A stretch of DNA of 64,000 bases. Origin: Thiobacillus sp. GTDB taxonomy: Bacteria > Pseudomonadota > Gammaproteobacteria > Burkholderiales > Thiobacillaceae. The stretch spans positions 1 through 64,000 of the forward strand of contig JACKLQ010000003.1 of assembly GCA_024235835.1 (NCBI GenBank), written 5' to 3'. The position numbers and the translations under genes are program-made. Each line of letters begins with the position of its first letter. The stretch's first letter is position 1. The notes beneath the pieces were generated by a model. It was not told the origin of the DNA, ran no database searches, and was given only the letters and a program-made list of their open reading frames with translations. Below, one piece after another: positions 1 through 11,028 of the stretch.

Positions 1-3579
<3,579 letters not shown>

Positions 3580-3631
3580 AACCTGCGTATCAAAGCGACT
3601 CTAGTGTTTCTGGCTGACGCACTGCGGCTAG

Positions 3632-3716
3632 CTCTCAAGTAAACGAAGGGCCGCCCCGAGTTTACTTGACCCCCTCGGGGGGCGGGCTGGGCGCAGCCCG
3701 GCCCTGGGGGCGCTCA
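3632..3716 (+). repeat. Structured intergenic repeat, copy A
   Basis: This 85-nt stretch matches 4383-4495 in the same orientation. Shared parts are CTCTCAAG at the left, GGGCC(G/A)CCCCGAG, CTTGACCCC and CGGGGGGCGG, and the right end CCCGGCCCTGGGGGCGCTCA. In this copy CAAGTAAAC (3636-3644) pairs perfectly with GTTTACTTG (3660-3668). Copy B keeps the stem with different bases, which suggests selection or replication of a folded element. The two copies bracket the toxin-antitoxin genes. Confidence 0.7.
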
Positions 3717-3765
3717 GAGAAAGTAGCAATAGGGGTTAGCCATATGGGCCAGACATCGGTTTCAC

Positions 3766-4149
3766 TCATACCTCAAATGCCATCAACTCCAACCCCTGCA
3801 CGACTCTGAAATGCTTCACGTTGGCCGATGCCAGGGTAAGACCCTGCGCGATGGCGGTGGCGGCGATGAGGGCATCGGCGAGCAACAGGTCGTCACCCAA
3901 GGCATGCGCTTCACCAGTGCCGCCGCCCGGTTCGAGATCCCCTCCGACACCGGCAGGATGCGCGCTTTTCGGCGACCCAAGTCCTTCGTCAGCCGTTCCA
4001 GTTCCTTCCGATTGCGGCAACCCTGCACCAATTCCATGTAGGTCACCACCGACAGCGTCAGCTCCGGCAGCCCCTCCAGAAAGCGCGCTGCCCCCCTCGT
4101 GGCCACGCAGGTACCAGATCAGCACATCGGTGTCGACCAGCATCGCCAT
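3766..4149 (-). pseudogene. VapC-type PIN toxin with two compensating frameshifts
   Basis: The first frame starts like a VapC RNase (MLVDTDVLIWYLRGHEG) and the same frame ends like one (LLLADALIAATAIAQGLTLASANVKHF, shown here only in part: LLLADALIAATAIAQG). The middle is nonsense in that frame, but the neighbouring frame encodes the expected PIN core, including SVVTYMELVQGCRNRKEL and ARILPVSEGIS. The switch points are a run of six G at about 4095-4100 (one extra base) and GCGCATGCC at about 3908-3916 (one base missing). As written, about 60 central residues including the catalytic Glu of YMEL are lost, so the product should be inactive. Two errors in the assembly would explain it equally well. 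It starts two bases after the antitoxin stop. ATG 4143 is an alternative start. Confidence 0.75.
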
Positions 4150-4151
4150 GC

Positions 4152-4373
4152 TCAATCGCGGGTAAAACGCGGCGCACGCAGGCTGCGCACATAACCCGCC
4201 ACATCGGCCAGGTCCTGCCGGTCACTCCACATCCCGAAGGCTGACTCCGTTTCCACGCCTGCCTCCTCCTCGATGCGCACTGTCACCCATGCATTGCCGG
4301 CGTTAGCGAGCTTGGTGCGCCAGGGCTCGGGCAAATCGCTGCCTTTCACATGCTCGAATACGACTTCATTCAT
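4152..4373 (-). CDS. VapB-like antitoxin
   Basis: This 73-residue acidic protein (begins MNEVVFEHVKGSDLPEPW) belongs to a small family that commonly precedes PIN-domain toxins; I recognise the N-terminus FEHV..SDLPEPWR. A good ribosome site, GAGAGGAGC, lies just before ATG 4373. Its stop codon is two bases upstream of the vapC start, the usual arrangement of antitoxin followed by toxin in one transcript. The antitoxin frame is intact while the toxin frame is broken, so it may be a leftover of a decaying module or may still neutralise related toxins. DNA binding at its own promoter is usual for such proteins but not shown here. Confidence 0.75.
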   Translation of the reverse strand: MNEVVFEHVKGSDLPEPWRTKLANAGNAWVTVRIEEEAGVETESAFGMWSDRQDLADVAGYVRSLRAPRFTRD

Positions 4374-4382
4374 GGGTTGCTC

Positions 4383-4495
4383 CTCTCAAGAAGACGATGG
4401 GCCACCCCGAGCCTTGCCGTTCCTCGAAATGGCGTGTTGCGCCATTTTCTTGACCCCCACGGGGGGCGGACCGGGCCCGGCCCTGGGGGCGCTCA
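4383..4495 (+). repeat. Structured intergenic repeat, copy B
   Basis: Second copy of the element at 3632-3716, same orientation, with a longer centre. The stem is formed by TCAAGAA (4386-4392) and TTCTTGA (4447-4453). An inner perfect hairpin pairs AAATGGCG (4427-4434) with CGCCATTT (4440-4447). The right end repeats CCCGGCCCTGGGGGCGCTCA almost exactly. It begins 9 bases upstream of the antitoxin start, so it may also contain the module's promoter. Confidence 0.7.
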
Positions 4496-4629
4496 AGGAT
4501 GACTGCAAGGGCTCACACGCCCGGTCCATCAACTCGCGCATGTAGCCCATGTCGGACTCCCATTCGCTTGGCTTCGCGACCAGCTTAGCGCTTGCCCATT
4601 CGTGTGTATAGCCAGCGCATTGGGACCGG
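4496..4629 (-). other. Intergenic stretch with a coding-looking remnant
   Basis: No complete gene is visible. Read on the minus strand, one frame gives EWASAKLVAKPSEWESDMGY followed by MRELMDRACEPLQ, which looks like natural protein composition rather than a random high-GC frame. It lacks a recognisable start and runs into repeat copy B. It could be the tail of a decayed gene; I do not recognise the family. Confidence 0.3.
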
Positions 4630-4896
4630 CTAATCCCCCCGATGCCTTAACTTCAGCACCAGCACCGAGCCCGCCAGGGCCAGGGTCATGGCGTTGGCCA
4701 GGATGATGGGCCAGCTTTCCAGGGCGATGCCGTAGAGCATCCACAGCCCCACCCCCAGGGTAAACAGGCTGTACATGGACAGGGAGATGCCGGACAGGTC
4801 CCGGGTGGACCAGGAATGCACGGCCTGGGGGATGAAGGACAGGGTGGTGAGGCCGGCGGCGGCGTAGCCCACCAGTTCCATCAAAGGGGAAGGCAT
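4630..4896 (-). CDS. SemiSWEET-type (PQ-loop) small-sugar transporter
   Basis: This 88-residue membrane protein has three predicted helices and the diagnostic Pro-Gln in FIPQAVHSW of helix 1, followed by TRDLSGISLSMYSLFTLGVG, typical of bacterial SemiSWEETs. These proteins dimerise to make one transport path and move small sugars or similar solutes across the inner membrane without energy input. ATG 4896 lies only four bases after the trpD stop, so it is probably co-transcribed with trpGD. That position is often occupied by trpC in betaproteobacteria. The substrate cannot be told from sequence. Confidence 0.85.
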   Translation of the reverse strand: MPSPLMELVGYAAAGLTTLSFIPQAVHSWSTRDLSGISLSMYSLFTLGVGLWMLYGIALESWPIILANAMTLALAGSVLVLKLRHRGD

Positions 4897-4900
4897 TGCC

Positions 4901-5917
4901 TCAACCCCCGCCGAAGGCCACCAGTTCCGCCAGCTTGGCCCGGGCGGCGCCGGAGGCGATGGCTTCCCGGGCCTTGTCCACCCCTTCCGCCAGGCTGTCG
5001 GTCACGCCGGCGGCATAGACGGCGGCGCCGGCGTTGAGGGTGACGATGTCCCGCTCGGGGCCGGGCTGGTTGTCCAGCACCTTCAGCACCCGGGCCCTGG
5101 ATTCCTCCACGTCGTTCACCCGCAGGGCGGCGATGTCGTGGGTGGCCATGCCGAACTGGGAGGGGTGCAGGGTGTATTCCGTCACCTGGCCGTCCCGCAG
5201 CTCCCCCACCAGGGTCTCGCCGGAGATGGAGATTTCGTCCAGGCCTTCCCGGCCGTGGACCGTGAGGGCCCGGTGGGCGCCCAGGCGCTGCAAGACCCGC
5301 ACCTGGATGCCCACCAGGTCCGGGTGGAACACGCCCATGACCTGGTTGGGGGCCCCGGCGGGGTTGGTGAGGGGGCCCAGGATGTTGAAGATCGTGCGGA
5401 TGCCCAGTTCCCGGCGCACCGGGGCGGCGTGCTTCATGGCGCCGTGGAAGTTGGGGGCGAACATGAAGCCCAGGCCCACCTGCTCGATGCAGCGGGCCAC
5501 GTCCTCGGGGGGCAGGTTGATGTTCACCCCCAGGGCCTCCAGCACGTCGGCGCTGCCGGACTTGGAGGACACGGAGCGGCCGCCGTGCTTGGCCACCCGG
5601 GCCCCGGCGGCGGCGGCCACGAAGGCGGCGGCGGTGGAGATGTTGAAGGTGTGGCTGGTGTCGCCGCCGGTGCCGCAGGTGTCCACCAGGCGGGCGGTGT
5701 CGGCCAGGGGCACCTGGGTGGCGAATTCCCGCATCACCGTGGCTGCGGCGGCGATCTCGCCGATCGTTTCCTTCTTCACCCGCAGGCCGGTGATGAGGGC
5801 GGCCATGAGCACCGGGCTCATCTCGCCGGACATGATCTGGCGCATGAGGGACAGCATCTCGTCGTGGAAGATTTCCCGGTGCTCGATGATGCGGGCCAGG
5901 GCGTCTTGGGGCTTCAT
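4901..5917 (-). CDS. trpD: Anthranilate phosphoribosyltransferase
   Basis: The 338-residue product transfers the phosphoribosyl group from PRPP to anthranilate, the second step of tryptophan synthesis from chorismate. The sequence has the N-terminal helical domain followed by the PRPP/anthranilate motifs DTCGTGGDTSHTFNIST, then VAKHGGRSVSSKSGSADVLE, the normal order and spacing. I chose ATG 5917 (MKPQDALARIIEHREIFHDE) because it matches the usual family start and length; the frame extends upstream without homology. The gene begins 20 bases after the trpG stop and ends four bases before the SemiSWEET gene, consistent with one operon. The TrpG-TrpD pair is separate here, not fused as in enteric bacteria. 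Confidence 0.97.
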   Translation of the reverse strand: MKPQDALARIIEHREIFHDEMLSLMRQIMSGEMSPVLMAALITGLRVKKETIGEIAAAATVMREFATQVPLADTARLVDTCGTGGDTSHTFNISTAAAFVAAAAGARVAKHGGRSVSSKSGSADVLEALGVNINLPPEDVARCIEQVGLGFMFAPNFHGAMKHAAPVRRELGIRTIFNILGPLTNPAGAPNQVMGVFHPDLVGIQVRVLQRLGAHRALTVHGREGLDEISISGETLVGELRDGQVTEYTLHPSQFGMATHDIAALRVNDVEESRARVLKVLDNQPGPERDIVTLNAGAAVYAAGVTDSLAEGVDKAREAIASGAARAKLAELVAFGGG

Positions 5918-5937
5918 TTGCGTGCTCACTTGCGTGC

Positions 5938-6510
5938 TCAGTTGCGTGTCTCGTCCAGGAAGTTCTTCAGCAGCTGGTGGCCGTGCTCCGTCAGCACGGA
6001 TTCCGGATGGAACTGGACGCCCTCCACCGCCAGGGTCTTGTGGCGCACCCCCATGATCTCGCCGTCCTCGGTCCAGGCGGTGATCTCCAGGCAGTCGGGC
6101 AGGGTCTCCCGCTCGATGACCAGGGAGTGGTAGCGGGTGGCGGTGAAGGGGTTGGGGAGATTCCGGAACACCCCCACATCGGCGTGGAAGATGGGCGAGG
6201 TCTTGCCGTGCATGAGCTGCTTGGCATGCACGATTTTTCCGCCGAAGGCCTGGCCGATGCTCTGGTGGCCCAGGCACACGCCCAAGAGGGGTATCTTGCC
6301 GGCGAAGGCCTTGATCACGGGCACGGACACCCCCGCCTCGTTGGGGGTGCAGGGGCCGGGGGAGAGGACGATCTGGTCCGGCTTCATGGCCCCGATCTCC
6401 TCCACGGTGATCTCGTCGTTGCGATGCACCCGCACGTCCTCGCCCAGCTCGCCGAAGTACTGCACCAGGTTGTAGGTGAAGGAGTCGTAGTTGTCGATCA
6501 TCAGGAGCAT
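5938..6510 (-). CDS. trpG: Anthranilate synthase glutamine amidotransferase subunit
   Basis: A 190-residue class I glutamine amidotransferase that supplies ammonia to TrpE (and often to PabB) for anthranilate or aminodeoxychorismate synthesis. The catalytic Cys is in LLGVCLGHQSIGQAFGG, and the His and Glu are in GVQFHPESVLTEHG near the C-terminus. The start MLLMIDNYDSFTYNLVQYF is canonical. The first five codons lie inside the attachment sequence of the adjacent island, so everything upstream of the start codon, including the ribosome site AAAGGAT, is now supplied by the island. trpE is not in the window. The gene is the first host gene on the left side of the insertion. Confidence 0.97.
   Translation of the reverse strand: MLLMIDNYDSFTYNLVQYFGELGEDVRVHRNDEITVEEIGAMKPDQIVLSPGPCTPNEAGVSVPVIKAFAGKIPLLGVCLGHQSIGQAFGGKIVHAKQLMHGKTSPIFHADVGVFRNLPNPFTATRYHSLVIERETLPDCLEITAWTEDGEIMGVRHKTLAVEGVQFHPESVLTEHGHQLLKNFLDETRN
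6494..6510. other. Left attachment core, overlapping the trpG start
   Basis: The sequence TCGATCATCAGGAGCAT overlaps the first codons of trpG (minus-strand ATGCTCCTGATGATCGA). It matches 26117-26133 at 16 of 17 positions; the longest identical tract is the 11-nt TCGATCATCAG. I infer that strand exchange occurs within this tract. Confidence 0.75.
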
Positions 6511-6560
6511 ATAGCGGCTATCCTTTTGTTCTGTAAGGCTACTGTCCCAGATATTCAGCC

Positions 6561-6591
6561 TTGATACCCGCTTAGATACCCGCTATTTCTT
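6561..6591 (+). repeat. Left terminal repeat of the island, probable integrase arm sites
   Basis: This 31-nt sequence matches 25974-26004 at 27 positions, same orientation. It contains two GATACCCGC motifs 14 bases apart and ends in CGCTATTTCTT. A third, imperfect motif (TTGATACCCCCGC) follows at 6592-6604. Short direct repeats near both ends of an element are typical arm-type binding sites of tyrosine integrases. Confidence 0.65.
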
Positions 6592-6909
6592 TTGATACCC
6601 CCGCGCCGATGGTCTGGAACCGAATGCACGAAAGCCACCATTTTCCCCTATATCGGTCTTGTCTCAAACACTGCCATACATGCGCGCGTCAGTTGCATGA
6701 TTTTGAGGCGCTTTCACTGGCTGACTCCCGATACACACACCCGAAACCACTGCCATGGCTCAAGAAACTCCGAGGGCGGAAGTCTGCTTCTTTCAGGTTC
6801 CCCTTCTTCATCAACCCAACCACAGCAAGGACAAGAACCGCGCTCTCGTTTATGTTGATGAATTGCAGGCGCCGGAGGCTATTACCGGAAGGCTGAACCC
6901 TGAAAACGC

Positions 6910-6936
6910 AAATCCCGCCTTTGCGGGGCGGGATTT
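6910..6936. terminator. Perfect stem-loop, possible bidirectional terminator
   Basis: AAATCCCGCC pairs with GGCGGGATTT around a seven-base loop. The T stretches on both sides are short, so termination efficiency is uncertain. It lies downstream (in minus direction) of the HD-AAA+ operon and upstream of trpG. Confidence 0.45.
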
Positions 6937-7319
6937 CGTGTCGGCCCAGGGAGAGATCAACGCCGTAGAGCCTAGTGCTGTTCTGGCTACTTCTCCGAAC
7001 TCCGACAAGCCAAGTATAGGCAAATACGGCACACCGGCCAACATCAACGCGGCGGCCCTCAACTATGCAAGACGGGGGAGATGATCCAGGTGGCCGCAAG
7101 GCGGGGAGAGCCACCAATGCGCCTACGCACACCGCCGCTTCGCGCACCCGCGACGGAATGGGTGCTGGATCGTTGGCTCCCCGATGCGATTGTCCCATCG
7201 CTGGATCAGGCTACGCGCCGGGACTCTACGGAGAGAGGCAGCCCAGCGGGAGCGGGAAGAACCTCAATGGTGCCAGAAAATGCGACGCCAGAATGAATTT
7301 ACAAGATAGGCGCAAGTCA

Positions 7320-10079
7320 TTATTGGATGAAACCGATACGGTGCTTTGATGGCCCCCTGTTGGTAACCCAGTTCGACAAGTCCTCGGCCCTGATCCGGGT
7401 TAGATCGGCTTCGTTCGCAGTTGACATACCAGAGCGCGATACCCGCAGGTTCTGATTTTTTACCGACTTCAGGACCAGCTTCCGCACGTCACGCGCATTC
7501 CCGGAATAGCGATCCCGAGATTTCACGTAGCGATCAAAGTAATCCGTCAGTATTCGCTCAGCATTCTCGTCAGGACAAAGACCTTCCTCGGAGAAGAGGC
7601 GCTCGGCGATCGAGTGCAGTTCCGTGCTGCTGTAGTCCTCGAAGGTGATGAAGGTATCAAAGCGCGACTTCAGTCCTGGATTGGAGGCGAGGAACTCGTC
7701 CATCTCATCGGGATAGCCCGCAACGACCACGACGAAGCGGCCGCGCTCGTCCTCCATCCGCTTGAGCAGTACCTGAACGGCTTCCGGTCCAAAGTCATTT
7801 TGCGAACCAGCGGCCAAAGAATAGGCTTCGTCAATGAAGAGCACGCCCCCGATGGCTTGATCAATGAGGGCGCCGGTCTTCACCGCCGTCTGCCCAATGT
7901 ACTCCGCGACAAGCGCCTGTCGATCGCACTCGACCAGATGTCCACGTTCGAGAAGTCCCAGGGCACGAAGTATCCGCGCAAGAATCCTTGCCACGGTCGT
8001 CTTCCCTGTTCCTGGGTTGCCAGTGAAAACGAAGTGAGAAGTCAGAAACCGGGAGGGGTCCTTGCCGACGACTCGATAGTAACGGACCAGATCGACAAGC
8101 TCCGTGATCTCCTGCTTCACTGCTGGAATGCCCACTAGGGCGTCCAGTTGCTGCAACGCCTTGCCAAGGGCGTCCTCATCAATGGAAACCGCCAGTTTGC
8201 TGGCAGGTTTTGTTTGAAAGACAGCCTCGACATCGGCAAGACTGACCCTCACCAAGTCCTCGTAGCTCGCCTCATGTTTGAGGCCTCTTACCCTCTGCGC
8301 CATTGCAGCCTTGATGTCATGGACGAGGCCCTTCACATACCGCGCATTCCCGAAGGCGGCGTCTCTGTCACGGTAGGCAACTTCCAGTTTCTTACCCAAA
8401 TACTGGAGCGCGTCGACCGCAATCGTGAGTTGCATCCTTTCAATCGTTTCCTTGGCAATGGCCAGAAGTTGGGCCGGCGTGAAGTCTTCAAAGGTCACTT
8501 CACGGCCACGAAAACGCGAGCGCAAGCCCGGGTTACTGGCAAGAAACTGTTCCATTGGTTTTGGGTACCCGGCCACGATGACGCCGAAATCCCTAGGCAT
8601 GTCGCTCATGGCTTTCAGAAGGACTTCCACCGCCTCAATGCCGAAGTCATTGTGGCCCTTACCTGCCAGCGCATAGGCTTCGTCAATGAACAGAAAGCCC
8701 CCCTGCGCCCGGGTGATGGCATCCCGCGTTTTCTTCTCCGTGGCGCCAATCACATCGCCCACCAGGTCGGCTCGACTGACCTCAACGACATGGCCTTGCG
8801 ACAGCAAGCCGAGGTTCTTGTAGATGGCGCCAAGCAGGCGGGCGACTTTGGTCTTGCCGGTTCCCGGATTTCCTTTCAGGACCAGCGAAACGGGAAGATC
8901 CTGTGGGGTATCAATGCCAACCTTGCGCAACCGTTGGTTGTGAAGCACCACCCCGATGTCAGCTTCTACGAGTTGCTTCAGTTCATCCAAGCCCGTCAGA
9001 GCAAGCAATTTCTGGTAGTGAGACTCGGCCGCCAATCTATCCAGTATCGCGCCTGCGCCGACTCGTGATTCAGTAGCAGCCTGTTCCAGTTCGCCCACAA
9101 CGCGGTCCAACTCGGCAGCAAGAAGATGAGGCCCCGTTTCCCTGAGGACATTCGCGATCGAGCGGTAGTACCAGAGCGTTCCATCTTTCTTCCCACTGAA
9201 CCTGTCCCATACTTCGTCCCCGTCTTTGCGCAGTTCAGCCAGGATGCAGCGGGCGTTGTGAAGCTTGTCCGCTGCGATCACCAAGCGGGCACTATCCGAG
9301 ACGCGGGGTAAGGAACTGACAAAAGCCTTTTTCCGTTCCTGCCACGGCGGCTTGGGTCTTTCCAGGGTATCGGTGCAGGACAACACAATGTCGGCAATCC
9401 GTGGCGAGAATTTGGTGCTGATCTCGTCTAACGCCGCCCAACCATCCCCATTGTCGACGGCATCGTGGAGCAGTGCCGCAATGGCTTCGTCCTCGTTCCC
9501 ACCGTATTCCTGGACGATAGCGGTGACGGCGAGAACGTGAGAGATGTAGGGGATGGTGCCGCCTTTCCGCGTTTGCTCGCGGTGGAAGTTCAACGCGGCC
9601 GTTACAGCACGGCGGAACCGCAACGATGCTTGATACTCACCGACCTTTTCTTCTCGCAGCACGTTCAAAGGAACAAGCGCCGAAAACAGGTCTTGCTGTC
9701 CACTTGTACTGGAACGCTCGTAATAGATGCCGGTGAATGCATTGCTAGTGAAGGCCGTGAGATGGGGCTTGTACTCCTGCAAGATGCGTGAAGTCGCGTG
9801 GTTCAGGCTGATGCATTCCTCGTCCGCTGGAAGTCGGACGGTGCACTTGCATTGCTTGAGTTCAACCCGGTTGGGTTTCCTGATGGCCAGATACAGATCT
9901 TCCTTAAGCAATATGGGCACGAAATAGTCCCTATGGTTAGGCCCGCCACCCAACGTTTGGCGCCTTAATGCATCCGGGACCGATCTCGCCGTCTGGACCA
10001 AGGCAAAGAGTGTGGTTCCAGAGGGAAAAAGCAGAATGTCATCGGTACCGCTAGTTTTTTCCGTCGCACCAGAAGTCAT
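7320..10079 (-). CDS. SpoT/MESH1-like HD domain fused to two CbbX-type AAA+ ATPases
   Basis: The 919-residue protein has an unrecognised N-terminal region (about 1-150), then an HD domain of the alarmone-hydrolase type: H180 in PYISHVLAV, H205-D206 in AALLHDAVDNGDG and D271/H274 in AADKLHNARC. Two AAA+ modules of the CbbX/SpoVK family follow: Walker A GNPGTGKT at 403-410 and 687-694, Walker B FLFIDEAYAL near 462 and VLFIDEAYSL near 746, and arginine-containing GLRSRF and GLKSRF near 518 and 802. All key residues appear intact. I chose ATG 10079, which follows AGGAGGAAGCGCC and overlaps the upstream stop by ATGA, so translation is coupled to the small HD gene. Possible roles are nucleotide or alarmone hydrolysis powered or gated by the ATPase ring; this is inference. 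I know no characterised protein with this layout. Confidence 0.88.
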   Translation of the reverse strand: MTSGATEKTSGTDDILLFPSGTTLFALVQTARSVPDALRRQTLGGGPNHRDYFVPILLKEDLYLAIRKPNRVELKQCKCTVRLPADEECISLNHATSRILQEYKPHLTAFTSNAFTGIYYERSSTSGQQDLFSALVPLNVLREEKVGEYQASLRFRRAVTAALNFHREQTRKGGTIPYISHVLAVTAIVQEYGGNEDEAIAALLHDAVDNGDGWAALDEISTKFSPRIADIVLSCTDTLERPKPPWQERKKAFVSSLPRVSDSARLVIAADKLHNARCILAELRKDGDEVWDRFSGKKDGTLWYYRSIANVLRETGPHLLAAELDRVVGELEQAATESRVGAGAILDRLAAESHYQKLLALTGLDELKQLVEADIGVVLHNQRLRKVGIDTPQDLPVSLVLKGNPGTGKTKVARLLGAIYKNLGLLSQGHVVEVSRADLVGDVIGATEKKTRDAITRAQGGFLFIDEAYALAGKGHNDFGIEAVEVLLKAMSDMPRDFGVIVAGYPKPMEQFLASNPGLRSRFRGREVTFEDFTPAQLLAIAKETIERMQLTIAVDALQYLGKKLEVAYRDRDAAFGNARYVKGLVHDIKAAMAQRVRGLKHEASYEDLVRVSLADVEAVFQTKPASKLAVSIDEDALGKALQQLDALVGIPAVKQEITELVDLVRYYRVVGKDPSRFLTSHFVFTGNPGTGKTTVARILARILRALGLLERGHLVECDRQALVAEYIGQTAVKTGALIDQAIGGVLFIDEAYSLAAGSQNDFGPEAVQVLLKRMEDERGRFVVVVAGYPDEMDEFLASNPGLKSRFDTFITFEDYSSTELHSIAERLFSEEGLCPDENAERILTDYFDRYVKSRDRYSGNARDVRKLVLKSVKNQNLRVSRSGMSTANEADLTRIRAEDLSNWVTNRGPSKHRIGFIQ

Positions 10080-10696
10080 GGCGCTTCCTCCTGATTGACC
10101 TGAACACGCAGTTCGCTCACGGTGGAGGCGAAGCAATCGAGTATTGGGTGACTCCAGCTACATGACAGTGCCTTAAGACACTTTTCGTAATACCAGACCT
10201 GCTTGTCGGCGGCGCCGTTCTTGGTCTTGGCCATGCGTGCCTTCCAGGTATCGACACCCTCGATTTGAATGTCCCGGAGGGTGTTACTGAGGTTGTGCAA
10301 CTTGTCTGCACATGCCACTAATTTGGCCTCGCCCGGCTTGACTGCCATTGCCTTGAGATAGGCCTTCTTGCGCGGCCGCCATTCGGACTTTTCGCCCACT
10401 CCAAAGGAATCGGTGCAGGCCGCCACGATGTCTGCGACGGCATCGCCGAACATGACTCGCACAGTTTCTAGCATTGGGCGCCCACCACAATCTTCGGCCG
10501 AGTCGTGCAGCAGGGCAGCAATGGCCTGGGTCTCGTTCCCGCCAAATTCCAGGACAAGAGCAGAAACCGCCATCAAGTGGCTGATGTAGGGCGCGCCTAA
10601 GCCCTTACGCGCCTGGGTACTGTGGATCTCATTGGCAAACTGGAGTGCGAGTGCGAATTTGGGGGACAGCAGGGGTACGGTGTTTTTTTCAGGCAT
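10076..10696 (-). CDS. Small SpoT/MESH1-like HD phosphohydrolase
   Basis: A 206-residue stand-alone HD protein resembling the hydrolase half of RelA/SpoT enzymes and MESH1: H40 in APYISHLMAV, H64-D65 and D69 in AALLHDSAEDCGG, and D131/H134 in ACADKLHNLSNT. Those enzymes use a metal to remove pyrophosphate from (p)ppGpp, or in MESH1 phosphate from NADPH. There is no synthetase domain. ATG 10696 is preferred over ATG 10708 because GGAGG lies five bases before it. The stop overlaps the start of the following HD-AAA+ gene, whose own HD domain is a relative, so the two products probably work together. The true substrate is unknown. Confidence 0.85.
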   Translation of the reverse strand: MPEKNTVPLLSPKFALALQFANEIHSTQARKGLGAPYISHLMAVSALVLEFGGNETQAIAALLHDSAEDCGGRPMLETVRVMFGDAVADIVAACTDSFGVGEKSEWRPRKKAYLKAMAVKPGEAKLVACADKLHNLSNTLRDIQIEGVDTWKARMAKTKNGAADKQVWYYEKCLKALSCSWSHPILDCFASTVSELRVQVNQEEAP

Positions 10697-10973
10697 AGGA
10701 GCCTCCATCGTCGAGACGACCAGGCATCGCCAACGAACGACCGTATCCCCTGGCCATGGACCGGCCGGCGGACTTCGGGAATTTCCAACAGAAGGGGTGA
10801 GGGCTATGTGAGGCGCGGACGGCCTGAGAACTCAGACCAGATACCGCAACAGCCAAATAAATTATCGGCCAGGTATCGCAAATCCACCACTGAACAGGTT
10901 GCATATCGTTATTTCTCCCCGTTTGAGCCGCGATGTACGCAACACCTATGACCTGCTGCACCCGCGTTCAATA

Positions 10974-10991
10974 TTCCCACTATTGTGGGAA
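10974..10991. promoter_or_regulatory. Palindromic candidate operator
   Basis: TTCCCAC-TATT-GTGGGAA is a perfect 7-bp inverted repeat in the divergent space between the HD operon and the XRE regulator gene. A further half-site, GTGGGAGAA, covers the regulator's own start at 11029. XRE proteins usually bind such short palindromes as dimers, so autoregulation and control of the HD operon are plausible. Apart from this site the space 10697-11028 shows nothing I can identify. Confidence 0.55.
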
Positions 10992-11028
10992 GACCAAATC
11001 ATAGCTATCCGCCGAAATTCCTCCAATC

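Larger units (their letters stand above)
6511..7319. other. Long island-end region without a convincing gene
   Basis: About 800 nt separate trpG from the HD-AAA+ gene. It holds the arm-type repeats (6561-6604) and a perfect hairpin (6910-6936). Open frames exist on both strands, the longest on minus at about 6689-7198, but they lack a ribosome site and recognisable domains and run through the hairpin. The region must contain whatever promoter now drives trpG, as its first gene is trpG on minus. I cannot pick a confident promoter. Confidence 0.5.

Noticed and set aside
6689..7198. Minus-strand open frame of about 170 codons at the island end
   Set aside because: No ribosome site, no recognisable domain, and it runs through a perfect terminator-like hairpin. 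I describe the region as intergenic.
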